The notes under the pieces were generated by a model. It was not told the DNA's origin and ran no database searches. It worked only from the letters and a program-made list of their open reading frames with translations. From an uncultured Spirochaetaceae bacterium (GTDB lineage Bacteria > Spirochaetota > Spirochaetia > Sphaerochaetales > Sphaerochaetaceae): a DNA stretch of 64,000 bases. The position numbers and the translations under genes were made by a program. This document shows, piece after piece, positions 27,302-36,990 of this stretch. Positions within the stretch are counted from its first letter, which is position 1. Each line of letters starts with the position of its first letter. The DNA lies in the NCBI GenBank assembly GCA_944392965.1, contig CALXYM010000009.1, positions 1 to 64,000 of the forward strand. The letters are read 5' to 3'.

Positions 27302-27955
27302 ATGAGAGAAAAGCATATAACCGTCAGAGGAGAACTCGCACTTGCAATAGCAGTCATCATCAATACGCTCGGAGTCGTATTAATGCTCAAATCAGGAGCA
27401 GGAATATCTGCCATCTCAAGTGTCCCCTATGCATTTAATGTCGTTTTCCCTTCCTTGAGTCTAGGAACTTGGACATACATCTTTCAGACAACACTTATAC
27501 TCCTATTGATGCTGCTGAGACATAGGTTCGTATTCTCATACCTGTTCAGCTTCCTAGTGGGCTTTGTATTCGGTGTTTTCATGGATATCCACGAAACATG
27601 GATCATGGCACTCCCTTCCTCCCCTGCTCTGAATATTCTCTACTTCATAATGAGCTATGTATTGATCTCATTCGGTATCGCAGTATCAAATAGGTGCAGA
27701 CTTCCAATAATCCCGACAGACCTTTTTCCAAGAGAACTTGAAATGATCACTAAAGTACCATATTCAAAAGTGAAGATATCCTTTGACCTGATCTGTCTTG
27801 CCATAACAGCACTGCTGACATATGTATTTACAGGAAGAATCATGGGTCTTGGTATAGGTACAGTCGCTGCTGCATTCACAATGGGAAAAGCAATATCTTT
27901 AATAGGGAAACAGATAGATAAGAAATTCAAATTTGTATCTTTCTTATCAAAATAG
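27302..27955 (+). CDS. YczE/YitT-like integral membrane protein
   Basis: A 217-residue protein with about five transmembrane segments (residues 10-35, 45-70, 75-100, 110-135, 165-190) and motifs of the YczE/YyaS family: GVVLMLKSGAGISAISSVPY near the start and CRLPIIPTDLFPRELE near 140. The family is membrane-embedded and may transport an undefined solute; no catalytic motif is visible. A GGAG ribosome site precedes the ATG. It is divergent from the LysR regulator and is followed by a 2.4-kb gene-poor region. Confidence 0.8.
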   Translation: MREKHITVRGELALAIAVIINTLGVVLMLKSGAGISAISSVPYAFNVVFPSLSLGTWTYIFQTTLILLLMLLRHRFVFSYLFSFLVGFVFGVFMDIHETWIMALPSSPALNILYFIMSYVLISFGIAVSNRCRLPIIPTDLFPRELEMITKVPYSKVKISFDLICLAITALLTYVFTGRIMGLGIGTVAAAFTMGKAISLIGKQIDKKFKFVSFLSK

Positions 27956-28398
27956 TAATTTTCACTGAATTAAATTATAGAAATAATATTATTATGCTAT
28001 AGTATTGATACTATTATTGTATTTTTTACCAATAAGATACTATTGTTAATATGCAATAACTAATCTTTTACTTAATTAAAAATATTGTTTTAAATCAAAA
28101 TCAGTAATCAAATTAATATAAAAGATACTGGCATAGAATAAAATTAGATAAGTCATATATTGTAATTTACTGGAATTATTAAGAATTTTATTGAATATTA
28201 ATTTGAGTAATATCATAGCAACTGAATTTTAAACATCTCAGCTATCAGTTCTGTTTAGGAACTGCATATAACTTGTATTGGAGTGTTGTTCAACCTTCTC
28301 CGCGTAACATGCATCACAGGTACATCATCAACAATCCATCAATCATGGTCCATAGACCAGAACCTACCTGTATTTCATGCCTGGATGATGTAGCTATC

Positions 28399-28554
28399 TC
28401 AGATGCCGGCCACCACATTAGTGCCTACATACATCCTGCTGTCACAATGACTGTATATGCAACGTTTTTTACTTCCTTGCACCTTATCCAACGTCCTGCA
28501 CTTCGAACAATCCCGGCTTACATACCTCGCCTCCTTTATCCTGTCCTCGGTCAT
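28399..28554 (-). pseudogene. Possible transposase remnant (Cys-rich segment)
   Basis: A minus-strand frame of 51 codons includes ARYVSRDCSKCRTLDKVQGS and then KKRC. The paired Cys spacing and the Lys/Arg context recall the Cys-containing segment of IS1182-type DDE transposases. There is no ribosome site, the frame ends abruptly, and a second fragment with a similar Cys pair (KTCQDC) lies on the opposite strand near 28680. If correct, it is an old, broken insertion sequence; the match is weak. Confidence 0.25.
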
Positions 28555-29125
28555 TTACACCTGATCCTATAGTCAAAATCCGCGTATGAAAAAATTGTTG
28601 GCCATATCCACATTACTCCTACATCATAAAGACCTACTCATTCGAAAAGGAGCGGTTAAGGTGAAGGAAAAAGCAAAACCTGCCAGGACTGTGCATAGTA
28701 TGGAAGACGTAAAAAATACATCGAAAATCAAAAGACAGACGTTCTGGATAAGGAAAGCCGCCCTTTTAAATAATAACAGGATAACACTCAAATACATTTC
28801 AGATATCGATTGTCTATAGAATGTCTCATATTCCTCCTCTCTTATCTTTTAAAATTGATTGGAATTTCTTTATTAGTAAGCTGTCCATATGTTGAAAGTC
28901 CTTTTCCATATTCAAACGAATTATGAGCAGCGATATATTTCATAATCATTTTCTAACAGTATGCCCAATTTGTTTTTTCAGAGGTAAGAAAATATATTGA
29001 AAAATTTTTATATAGAAAATATTACAGAATGATTTCTTATAAGATATTATAAAGGTGAACACACCAAGAACAGAGCGCACCTCAAAGGATTATACATCAA
29101 CTGCCTCTAATTAACGAATTGAAGC

Positions 29126-29200
29126 CTTGGAATAGAAAAATCATTCTTTTCCAAGTCGCTTATGATTCTGTCCTGTAATGAGGATTACTGGACAGGTTTT
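29126..29200 (+). ncRNA. Tandem hairpins ending in a U-tract, candidate small RNA
   Basis: Hairpin 1 pairs CTTGGAA (29126-29132) with TTCCAAG (29149-29155), extended by AGAA/TTCT. Hairpin 2 pairs CTGTCCTGTAAT (29168-29179) with ATTACTGGACAG (29184-29195) around a GAGG loop, and is followed by GTTTT, so it can act as a terminator. No gene precedes it closely and none follows on the same strand. It may be a small RNA with an intrinsic terminator or the remnant of one. No promoter could be fixed with confidence. Confidence 0.35.
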
Positions 29201-30214
29201 CTGACCACGGAGATCTAATCAAAGATCATGACATCAGAGACAATCCATGAGAGAATTTATATGTTAAGAAATTGAGCCAACTTAACAAACCCATTTTCTG
29301 TTGACTGATAAATGTTTTCAATTTCTCCTTTAAAACAGGAACTCATATTCCTGCATGAATTGATCAACGTGGAAGAAGGAAGAAATTTGAGAATAATCTG
29401 TTATCGGTTGTCTTGTAACAACTGGGCTTTTTATTTTTCTATAAAGCCCCAGTGATTTAGTTTCAGGAGGATTACTTCCTTCTGCTACAAGATAAAGCCT
29501 AAGATCAGGGGGAGACCAAGATTACTAGCTCTATTTAACCTAGCAAGTAACTCAGTATTATTCAGTTTCTTTGCTAAACGTACTTTTGCCAGCTGCTACT
29601 GCTGAGTCGATATACTCCCTTATAATGCTACATCTCTGCCTGAAAAGTAAGTATAGCCGGAGGAAACATATATGAAATTATTGCAACTGTGATGACACTC
29701 AATTATCAGCAATGCTGAAACAATATTACCCATATAATATGTAAATAGATAAGTACAACATAAAATGATATTATAACATAGCAAATAAATATTATTTCTA
29801 TGTTGTAATCATATGATTTAATTTAGTTTTCTTATGATATAGATAATATTATTATAGTGAATATATCTAAAACAAATATCTATAGATATATAAAACAATT
29901 TGAAAATTTTATAAAACTTAATGTTTTTATCAATTTAGATATTATTGCACAGGTAAGGTATCGGAGATGTTCATCTTTGAAGTTGATTGCTTGAAATAGA
30001 TTCACCGTTACGAGATTCAAATATAAGATTTCTTATTTTACTTATAAGAATAATTGGATAAGCGAAATATGAAATTTTGATATCATAACAGTTTAATACA
30101 ATACCTGACCTAGTTTAAATAAATATGTAAAAAACAGAAAATAAATTATTAAAATATCATTTAATTATATTTTTCAATATAATTATTATTAATATACTAT
30201 TTAAATTTATATAT

Positions 30215-30255
30215 TTAATATAATAACAATACTAAAATAATATTGTTTATATTAA
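30215..30255. other. AT-only long hairpin upstream of dgt 3' end
   Basis: TTAATATAATAACAATA (30215-30231) pairs with TATTGTTTATATTAA (30241-30255) except for a two-base bulge. It lies in very AT-rich DNA about 100 bases beyond the dgt stop codon. It could be a weak transcript end or a cruciform; the low GC content makes chance likely. Confidence 0.25.
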
Positions 30256-30359
30256 GTATAATAAAGCAAATAAATTGTAACAGTTTTAAACAGTATTTAA
30301 TTGATGTATAAATGGCATAAAACAAATAAATTAAATACAGATTTTAAGTTTCATTACAA

Positions 30360-31520
30360 TCAATAAGGGGCATCAAACCACTTACCGGTTTGACTCATCT
30401 CTATCTCATCGTTCAGATGCTCGGGTTTTATAATCTCATTTGCACAATCCAGACAGAAGTTATCGGTCATACCGGCGACATAATCGATAATCATACGCTT
30501 GTCATCACCTTCTTTCTCGATATATTGAGGCTGCATATCTCTTATGTGGTTATAAAAACCAGCAGCCAGCATGTTTTTTTCAGAAAGATATCCTTTTTCA
30601 TCAAGACCATAGGATGAATATATATCCTCAAGATAATTAACAATAAGATTGATTAACCTAGTAAAATATCGAGTGTATCCATTAAGGATATCAGAACGAT
30701 AGATATGCCTATAGTTGAACTCACTGAAGGCACTTACAGCCTCGAAGATATCATCCGAGAATCCAATACCATTATCTACACTCGCACCTTCGATGAGATC
30801 GTTGACCAGAGTATTTATTATGCTCCCATTACTCTCTCCTAGCCTATCCTTCACGATTTGCGGTAAGGAAAGTCCCTTCAGGATTCCGAGACGCTTTGCA
30901 TCCTCGTAGTCTCGACCAAGATAAGCAATAGTATCAGAGAATCGAACGACAGCACCTTCAAATGTCGCAGGTATCAAACCTTTTCTTGAAGTAATGGAAT
31001 TCAGATCCTTTATCTGATATGTGGGAATGATGCGTTTTCTTAAATCCTCGCCGTTATGGGAGACTATTCCATCCCTGACGGCATATGTCAGATTCAATCC
31101 CTTACCATTATTGGAAAGAAAATCGACGACACGTAGACTGTTGACCTCATGTTCAAATTCACCCAATCCCCGTTCAAGAGATAATTTTGAGATTATCCTC
31201 TCTCCTACATGTCCAAACGGAGTGTGTCCAAGATCGTGGCCCATTCCGATCGCCCAGGCAAGTTCCGTATCTAGCCCAAGGGGACGACAGATTGTAGAAG
31301 CAATGGAGGCAACGTGAAGAACATGTTCCATCCTCGTACAGATATGGTCGTTGCTTGGAGCAAAGAAAACCTGTGTTTTATGTTTCAGACGTCTGAATGC
31401 GGATGAGTGTATTATGGCAGTGGTATCACGGTAATATGCACCGCGTATATCTTCTATTCTCTCCCTCTTCCTTGATTTAAGCAGGGAAAGAAGCGATTCT
31501 TCAATCTTTAAGCCTTCCAT
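30360..31520 (-). CDS. dgt: Deoxyguanosinetriphosphate triphosphohydrolase-like protein
   Basis: The 386-residue HD-domain enzyme hydrolyses dGTP (or other dNTPs) to the nucleoside and tripolyphosphate. Metal ligands are visible in RMEHVLHVASIAS (His) and in GMGHDLGHTPFGHVGE (the HD pair) near residues 65-108. The substrate region SSAFRRLKHKTQVF is near 36-49, and a later Asp is in VVRFSDTIAYLGRDYEDA near 187-204. Length suits the dGTPase-like group lacking the long insert of the Escherichia enzyme. No Shine-Dalgarno precedes the ATG, but TATCAT lies 6 bases upstream, so it too may be leaderless. It diverges from the small membrane gene starting 38 bases away. Confidence 0.92.
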   Translation of the reverse strand: MEGLKIEESLLSLLKSRKRERIEDIRGAYYRDTTAIIHSSAFRRLKHKTQVFFAPSNDHICTRMEHVLHVASIASTICRPLGLDTELAWAIGMGHDLGHTPFGHVGERIISKLSLERGLGEFEHEVNSLRVVDFLSNNGKGLNLTYAVRDGIVSHNGEDLRKRIIPTYQIKDLNSITSRKGLIPATFEGAVVRFSDTIAYLGRDYEDAKRLGILKGLSLPQIVKDRLGESNGSIINTLVNDLIEGASVDNGIGFSDDIFEAVSAFSEFNYRHIYRSDILNGYTRYFTRLINLIVNYLEDIYSSYGLDEKGYLSEKNMLAAGFYNHIRDMQPQYIEKEGDDKRMIIDYVAGMTDNFCLDCANEIIKPEHLNDEIEMSQTGKWFDAPY

Positions 31521-31558
31521 GCTATAATGATACCATATACAGTGAGGAGTAAAAAGAT

Positions 31559-32026
31559 TTGATTGCCTATATTATTCCGTTAATCTGCCTGATATTAACT
31601 ATTATGGCTACTTTAACCTGTCTCAGGTTCATTTTAACGCGTGAAGGGATCTATTGGATCATCCCATGTATAATATCAATCATCCTTACTCTCGAGAACA
31701 TGGATACGCTTCTTGTAAGTGCGGAAACTGCAACCATGCCGGACTACAGGACGATGAGAAACATTGCTCCTGTCCTGATTGCGTTCTTCTGGTACATGAT
31801 GATAATCACATTCCATTATGCGCTCCGCTTCAAGATAAAGGTCAATCGATATCGAAATGAGAACAGAAAGAACAGGAAGGAAGCAGAGTTCATAGAGAAG
31901 ATGGAGAGAAGGAAAAGAAGAAAGGAATACATCCTGGAAGAGAAGAACAGGGAGAATAAAGCAGAAAAGCCAAAACTATATCAGGAAAAAGAAGAGGAAG
32001 AATGGACGAGTCTGTTCCCAGACTAG
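31559..32026 (+). CDS. Small membrane protein with charged coiled-coil tail
   Basis: A 155-residue protein with a TTG start; GAGGAG lies 9 bases upstream. Residues 3-20, 31-48 and 67-87 are hydrophobic segments. From residue 95 on the protein is an almost unbroken run of Lys, Arg and Glu (KNRKEAEFIEKMERRKRRKE and similar) that should form a cytoplasmic coiled coil. I do not recognise a family. It is the first gene of a run leading to aroK, aroC and the XPB-like helicase, 43 bases before aroK, and may be cotranscribed with them. Confidence 0.65.
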   Translation: MIAYIIPLICLILTIMATLTCLRFILTREGIYWIIPCIISIILTLENMDTLLVSAETATMPDYRTMRNIAPVLIAFFWYMMIITFHYALRFKIKVNRYRNENRKNRKEAEFIEKMERRKRRKEYILEEKNRENKAEKPKLYQEKEEEEWTSLFPD

Positions 32027-32069
32027 AAGGAATTTTATCAATCTGCTAAAATATCTCTTTAAGGAAAAT

Positions 32070-32597
32070 ATGCGGAACTTATTCATCTTAGGGATAAAAC
32101 ACTCGGGCAAGACCACATTCGCCCGTCTTCTGGCAGAGAAATTGCACATACAGTCCATCGATTCGGATGATCTCATTGCTGAAAGAATAAAGCCCCTCAG
32201 CGTAAGGGATTATTTCAGGGAACATGGAGAGAATAACTTCAAGGAAATGGAAAGTACTGTTGTGAGGGAATATCTTGAGGACGATAAGGGTCCCTTGGTC
32301 ATGAGTCTTGGTGGAGGAGCATCAGATAACGAAGTCCTCATAAAGACGATAAAAGAACATGGATACCTCATATATCTCCGCAGAAAAGAATCTGATATGC
32401 TCCCCGTCATACTTAAACACGGTATACCTGCGTTCTTGGATGGGAATGATCTAGAGGGTTCTTTTCATCAGCTCTATAAAAGAAGGGATTCCATCTATCT
32501 TGAAATTTCAGACAGGGTGATAGATATGGGACCGTACAGGGACCGGGGAGAGACACTTGAAGCAATGATGAGCGAGCTAGGAGATCTGATAACATGA
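32070..32597 (+). CDS. aroK: Shikimate kinase
   Basis: The 175-residue enzyme phosphorylates shikimate at the 3-hydroxyl with ATP, the fifth step towards chorismate. The P-loop GIKHSGKTTFARLLAEKL is at residues 6-23, the shikimate-binding Asp pair is in SIDSDDLIAER near 30, and the GGGAS loop is near 80. The lid-region Arg is in LYKRRDSIY near 137. Ribosome site AAGGA precedes the ATG. The stop overlaps the aroC start by 4 bases (ATGA), indicating translational coupling. Confidence 0.93.
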   Translation: MRNLFILGIKHSGKTTFARLLAEKLHIQSIDSDDLIAERIKPLSVRDYFREHGENNFKEMESTVVREYLEDDKGPLVMSLGGGASDNEVLIKTIKEHGYLIYLRRKESDMLPVILKHGIPAFLDGNDLEGSFHQLYKRRDSIYLEISDRVIDMGPYRDRGETLEAMMSELGDLIT

Positions 32598-33646
32598 GTG
32601 CAAATACATTTGGAAATAATTTCAGGATCACGACATTCGGGGAATCTCATGGAAAGGCAATCGGCGTCATTATAGACGGTTGTCCCAGTGGAGTGGACTT
32701 TGATATTGCATATATTCAGAGTGAACTGGACAGAAGACGTCCAGGGAGTACTGATATAGGAACGAAAAGAAACGAAAAAGACAAAGTTGAGGTACTCTCC
32801 GGAGTATTTGAAGAAAGGACGGAAGGCACCCCGATAGCCCTTGTAATCTTCAACAATGATCAGAAAAGCCATGATTACAGCACAATAAAAGACGTGTTCC
32901 GTCCAGGCCATGCCGATTATACCTATTTCCGGAAATATGGCATAAGGGATTACCGGGGAGGAGGAAGATCATCAGGAAGAGAGACAGCCTCACGTGTCGC
33001 GGCGGGAGCCGTGGCAAAACTAGTTTTAAAAGATTATGGAATAAGTGTTCATGCTGGCATAAGAAGCGTGAAGGACATTGACATAAAGGGGGATTTCCAT
33101 CCTCCGTTCAAGGCTCCTCTTTATACCATATCAAATGAGCATGATGATGAGATACTTACACTCATCGAAGAGACTAAAAAGAAAAAGGACAGCCTCGGTG
33201 GAGTTGTCGAATGCCATATAACTGGAGTTCCCGCAGGACTTGGAGAGCCGGTTTTTGATAAGGCAGAGGCCCTTATCGCACATGCTGTTATGTCCATAGG
33301 AGCGGTAAAGGGAATCGAGTTTGGCCTCGGATTCGCATCCACAAAGCTCTACGGAAGCGAGAATAATGATGAAATCAGCAGAAAAGGTTTTCTCTCCAAC
33401 AACGCAGGCGGCATTCTTGGTGGAATCACCAACGGAGAGGAAATAATCTTCCGTGCTGCTTTCAAGCCTACCCCGTCGATAGCACAAAAACAGCATACGA
33501 TAGACATAAATGGAATGGAAAAGGAAATAGAGATAATAGGAAGGCATGATCCTTTAATCCTTGTCCGTGCCTTACCTGTCGTAGAAGCGATGAGTGCGCT
33601 GGTCGTCCTGGATCTGTTACTGGAGAACAACAAATATGGCAGATAA
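32594..33646 (+). CDS. aroC: Chorismate synthase
   Basis: The 350-residue enzyme removes phosphate from EPSP to give chorismate, using reduced FMN. The three family signatures are present: GESHGKAIGVIIDGCPSG near residue 14, the FRPGHADYTY and GGRSSGRETASRVAAGAVA stretches around 100-135, and SNNAGGILGGITNGEEI with FKPTPSIAQKQ near 265-300. Length is typical. It overlaps aroK by 4 bases and the helicase gene by 11 bases, so the shikimate genes and the helicase are one operon. Confidence 0.96.
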   Translation: MSANTFGNNFRITTFGESHGKAIGVIIDGCPSGVDFDIAYIQSELDRRRPGSTDIGTKRNEKDKVEVLSGVFEERTEGTPIALVIFNNDQKSHDYSTIKDVFRPGHADYTYFRKYGIRDYRGGGRSSGRETASRVAAGAVAKLVLKDYGISVHAGIRSVKDIDIKGDFHPPFKAPLYTISNEHDDEILTLIEETKKKKDSLGGVVECHITGVPAGLGEPVFDKAEALIAHAVMSIGAVKGIEFGLGFASTKLYGSENNDEISRKGFLSNNAGGILGGITNGEEIIFRAAFKPTPSIAQKQHTIDINGMEKEIEIIGRHDPLILVRALPVVEAMSALVVLDLLLENNKYGR

Positions 33647-35288
33647 TATGAAACCGCTTTTGGTACAGAGCGACAGGACGATCCTGCTTGATCTTGCAAG
33701 TGCGGATGCAGAACGTGCCAGACTCGATATCATTCCATTTTCAGAGCTGGTAAAAAGCCCTGAACACATGCACACATATACGCTCTCACCTCTCTCTCTT
33801 TGGAATGCGATCAGTGCAGGATTGACTTCAGATGAGATAATATCCCGGCTGAAAAAATGGTCACGCTATGACATAGATCAGAGGGTGATCTTCTTCATAG
33901 AGGACACATCATCCCGCTATGGGAATTTCATCATGAGCGAAGACGAGAGTGATCCTGAGAGACTGCTCTTGACAGTAAAGAGAAAACTTTTTTTCCTCCA
34001 GCTATCATCATCTCACCTTGCAAAGAAATATCTGAGGGTTGAGGATGAGAACACGTTCTCCCTCTCACGACTCGACAGGGGTAAGATAAAGGTAGAACTT
34101 ATAAAAATGGGATTTCCTGTCGATGATAGAATTCCTCTGAACAAGGGGGAACACATCGACATAAGCCTATCTGAGTCCTTTCAAGCAAGGGAATACCAGG
34201 AGAGTGCTGTAAATAGCCTCTTGGGAAAGGGAGAGAGCGGTACGGGATTTGGTACGATTGTGCTTCCATGCGGATCGGGTAAGACCATAGTTGGACTGCT
34301 TGCAATGTCCAGACTTCAGACCCGTACACTCATACTTTGTCCGAACGTACAGAGCGTACATCAGTGGATGAGGGAGATCGGAGAGAAAACAAATATTCCA
34401 AGGGAAATGGTTGGTGAATACTCTGGAGATGTGAAGGAGATAAAACCAATAACGGTATCCACATATCAGATACTGACCTACCGCAAACCAGGAGAGGAGG
34501 AATATGCTCATTTCTCCCTTTTAAGAGACGGCAAATGGGGATTTATTATCTATGATGAGGTTCATATGCTTCCTGCCCCCGTATTCAGGATTACGGCAGA
34601 GCTGCAGAGTATCTACCGACTCGGTCTTACAGCAACCCTGATAAGAGAAGATGGCCGGGAGGATGAGGTGTTCTCACTCGTGGGTCCGAAAAGATACGAC
34701 TGCCCTTGGTCTGAGCTTGCCCAGAAAGGATTCATTGCAGAGGCTTTCTGCCATGAAATAAGAGTTCCTCTTAACGAGGATGAAGAGGTGAAATACGCAC
34801 TTGCTTCAAAGAGGGAGAAATACAGGATTGCAAGTGTGAACAATAGGAAGCTCGATATCGTCGATTACCTTGTAAAGAAACATGCGGATGACTCCATACT
34901 CATTATCGGGCAGTATATAGAACAGCTTGAAGAGATTAAAAAGCGATTCTCATGGCCAATAGTGACGGGAAAAACAGGCAACAAGGCCAGAGATGAGATA
35001 TATCAGAAATTCCGTACAAAGGAGATAAGAGTCCTCATTGTCTCAAAGGTCGCGAATTTTGCAATCGACCTTCCCGATTGTTCTGTGGCAATCCAGGTCT
35101 CAGGGACGTTCGGATCCCGTCAGGAGGAGGCACAGAGGCTTGGCAGGATACTCCGTCCAAAGGAAAGGTCAAGCCATTTCTACACGATAATAACCGAGTA
35201 TTCCGAAGAGGAGGAATTTGCAATGAACAGGCAGAAATTCCTCTCTGAGCAGGGATACAGTTATACGCTGGAGCGATACGATGTCTAA
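33636..35288 (+). CDS. XPB/Rad25-like superfamily 2 DNA helicase
   Basis: The 550-residue protein is a bacterial XPB-type 3'-5' helicase. An N-terminal domain of about 170 residues precedes the damage-recognition-like region. The two RecA domains carry LPCGSGKTIVGLL (motif I), YDEVHMLPAP (motif II, DEVH), GLTATLIREDGREDEVF (motif III with the R-E-D element typical of XPB) and EEAQRLGRILRPK (motif VI). Archaeal and eukaryotic XPB open DNA in nucleotide-excision repair or transcription; the role in bacteria is not well defined. The ATG at 33636 lies within the end of aroC and has GGAG 10 bases upstream. It overlaps the next gene by 8 bases, so that protein is a likely partner. Confidence 0.9.
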   Translation: MADNMKPLLVQSDRTILLDLASADAERARLDIIPFSELVKSPEHMHTYTLSPLSLWNAISAGLTSDEIISRLKKWSRYDIDQRVIFFIEDTSSRYGNFIMSEDESDPERLLLTVKRKLFFLQLSSSHLAKKYLRVEDENTFSLSRLDRGKIKVELIKMGFPVDDRIPLNKGEHIDISLSESFQAREYQESAVNSLLGKGESGTGFGTIVLPCGSGKTIVGLLAMSRLQTRTLILCPNVQSVHQWMREIGEKTNIPREMVGEYSGDVKEIKPITVSTYQILTYRKPGEEEYAHFSLLRDGKWGFIIYDEVHMLPAPVFRITAELQSIYRLGLTATLIREDGREDEVFSLVGPKRYDCPWSELAQKGFIAEAFCHEIRVPLNEDEEVKYALASKREKYRIASVNNRKLDIVDYLVKKHADDSILIIGQYIEQLEEIKKRFSWPIVTGKTGNKARDEIYQKFRTKEIRVLIVSKVANFAIDLPDCSVAIQVSGTFGSRQEEAQRLGRILRPKERSSHFYTIITEYSEEEEFAMNRQKFLSEQGYSYTLERYDV

Positions 35289-36990
35289 GGATGAGAACAT
35301 CAGGCTCCTGGAAGGGCTGTATCCAGAGAACGGTGAGAGCCTTGAGGAGTTTTATTCACGCAACGAGAATGAGATAGCTGCTAACGTCTCGGATGAGGAG
35401 GGAGAGATAATCTCCGCCTATCATCTAGCAGGTGGTGCGGATAAGAACCTTCTACGACTCATATTCCCCTCGATAAAAGAGAGAAAGCTCGAGAACCTGA
35501 GCGAGCGTGGGGTATTCAAGATAAGAATAGAGAAGATAGTCTCGATATATCCGCTTTTTGGAAAAGATATAAATGTTCCATGGACGCTCACATTGAGTGA
35601 TGTCGTGAAGGCAATACTGAGCCTGATAGGAATAGAAGAGCTCTATTTGAATGAGAGAAGGATGAGTACATTCTTTTCCTCTCCTTCCTATCATTCCATC
35701 TTTCCATCCTTTGAAAGAGAAGAACTTGATAATCTCACACATAAGATAGTGTCAAATCTGTTTGAACTAGAAATCCTCATGAAAGAAGGAAAGCGGATGA
35801 AGATGGATAAGAAGAAAGCCTTTGACCTGATGGGGCTGGATGATGTCAGACTCTCTTCCTACATACTGTTTCCAACCTTGGATGAATGGGTCAGGAAAAA
35901 AAGTTTTTTCTTCATACATCTGATAAAAAAAATAAGAGGGATTGAAGAAAGCAGGATAGATGAATATATAAACAGGGCTGCTTTGATCTCTGGTTTCTCA
36001 TTCCATAACAGGGAGGATCTTTTCACACTGCTCCTTCTACAGAATCATGAGGGAATGATCTTCTCTCCCTCAGACGAAAGCTCAGAAGGTCCCCTCATGA
36101 TCTCAAATGACTACAGCATATCTATCCTTGGTGCGGTTCCTCCCCTGATAAGCCTTCTTGCAGAGCCCGTAAGCATGGACAGGATGAAGATATTCAGGCT
36201 TTCAAAAGAGAGCATACTCAATGCATTCAGACTTTCATACAACGATAAGGATATAATCGGTTTCCTTGAATCCATATCAGATTATAAGCTCTCACCCATG
36301 CTTTCAGAGCGGATAGCAATCTGGTATGGGGAGTATTCAAGAATCTCCTTTGAGAGGGCTCTGATACTGAGAGCAGATGAGAAGAGTGCAAAGATAATAA
36401 AGAACCTTCCTCAGATGAAGGAGTATATCCTGGAAGATCTTGGGGGAGGAATATTCATCATGGACAGCCTCTCTGAAAGCGAATGGAGGATGGTGTTGAG
36501 AAATGCATCCTTTGACATGCTTTCCATGACCAAAGGTCCAGAATTCAACTACTCTTCCTATGAGAAGGAGGAATATTTCATCGACTCCCCTGCCCTAATT
36601 GATCTGGGAAAGGAAAGAAGTGTTCCATTTGATGAAGAGAAAAGAAAAAGTCTCTCAGCATCTCTCGAAGAGAAGGATCCGCTCATAAAAAGGATCAAGG
36701 AGATGATGATAACTAGCGGCATCATATTCAGCCCATCACAGCTTGAAAAGAAGCTGGAGATTGAAATTGCAGATGCGTTCAACTACGGAGAGAAACACCG
36801 ACTCATAGAGAAAGCATATAAGGATAAGAGCCTTGCACTGGCAGTTGAGAACCACAACGGAAGGACCGCTGTCGGAAAGGTTGAAATGGTAGAGAGCTTT
36901 GAGGAGGGAGACCACATGATACTCAGCCACAAGGTACTATCCATATCACGGCTGTACAGGGTTGCCCTCGTCCCATCATCCTTCTTATAA
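35281..36990 (+). CDS. Helicase-associated (Helicase_C_3-like) partner of XPB
   Basis: A 569-residue protein without signal peptide or membrane segment. Residues about 275-400 (SNDYSISILGAVPPLISLLA, then FRLSKESILNAFRLSYNDKD, then a helix ending AIWYGEYSR) follow the pattern of the XPB/Ssl2-like helicase-associated domain (PF13625) found next to XPB in actinobacteria and firmicutes. The N-terminal half is helical and matches nothing I know; a winged-helix fold is plausible. It overlaps the XPB gene by 8 bases, supporting a functional pair, and its 3' end overlaps the convergent aroDE gene by 6. The domain call comes from pattern recall, not from a search. Confidence 0.7.
   Translation: MSKDENIRLLEGLYPENGESLEEFYSRNENEIAANVSDEEGEIISAYHLAGGADKNLLRLIFPSIKERKLENLSERGVFKIRIEKIVSIYPLFGKDINVPWTLTLSDVVKAILSLIGIEELYLNERRMSTFFSSPSYHSIFPSFEREELDNLTHKIVSNLFELEILMKEGKRMKMDKKKAFDLMGLDDVRLSSYILFPTLDEWVRKKSFFFIHLIKKIRGIEESRIDEYINRAALISGFSFHNREDLFTLLLLQNHEGMIFSPSDESSEGPLMISNDYSISILGAVPPLISLLAEPVSMDRMKIFRLSKESILNAFRLSYNDKDIIGFLESISDYKLSPMLSERIAIWYGEYSRISFERALILRADEKSAKIIKNLPQMKEYILEDLGGGIFIMDSLSESEWRMVLRNASFDMLSMTKGPEFNYSSYEKEEYFIDSPALIDLGKERSVPFDEEKRKSLSASLEEKDPLIKRIKEMMITSGIIFSPSQLEKKLEIEIADAFNYGEKHRLIEKAYKDKSLALAVENHNGRTAVGKVEMVESFEEGDHMILSHKVLSISRLYRVALVPSSFL

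Larger units (their letters stand above)
27956..30359. other. AT-rich gene-poor region with decayed fragments
   Basis: About 2.4 kb between the YczE-like gene and dgt hold no intact gene I can support. Composition is strikingly AT-rich at both ends, while 28270-28770 and 29040-29670 have more normal base content and carry broken reading frames on both strands. Examples are Cys-rich fragments on the minus strand near 28400-28554, and minus-strand frames interrupted by stops or frameshifts near 29220-29400 and 29490-29640. Several hairpins are present (listed separately), among them 29421-29453 (ACTGGGCTTTTTAT against ATAAAGCCCCAGT). It looks like a graveyard of inserted DNA. An origin was considered but no DnaA-box cluster was found. 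Confidence 0.6.

Noticed and set aside
28586-28819. A 77-codon plus-strand gene in the AT-rich region
   Set aside because: No ribosome site, no recognisable family, and the sequence overlaps fragments that look like decayed transposase in another frame.
29051-29110. A 19-codon Thr-rich leader peptide with attenuator
   Set aside because: The GTG frame before the tandem hairpins has no following biosynthetic gene and no alternative pairing that would make an attenuator.
27956-30359. Replication origin in the AT-rich region
   Set aside because: No dnaA or dnaN nearby and no cluster of DnaA boxes was found; the orientation of surrounding genes shows no clear switch.
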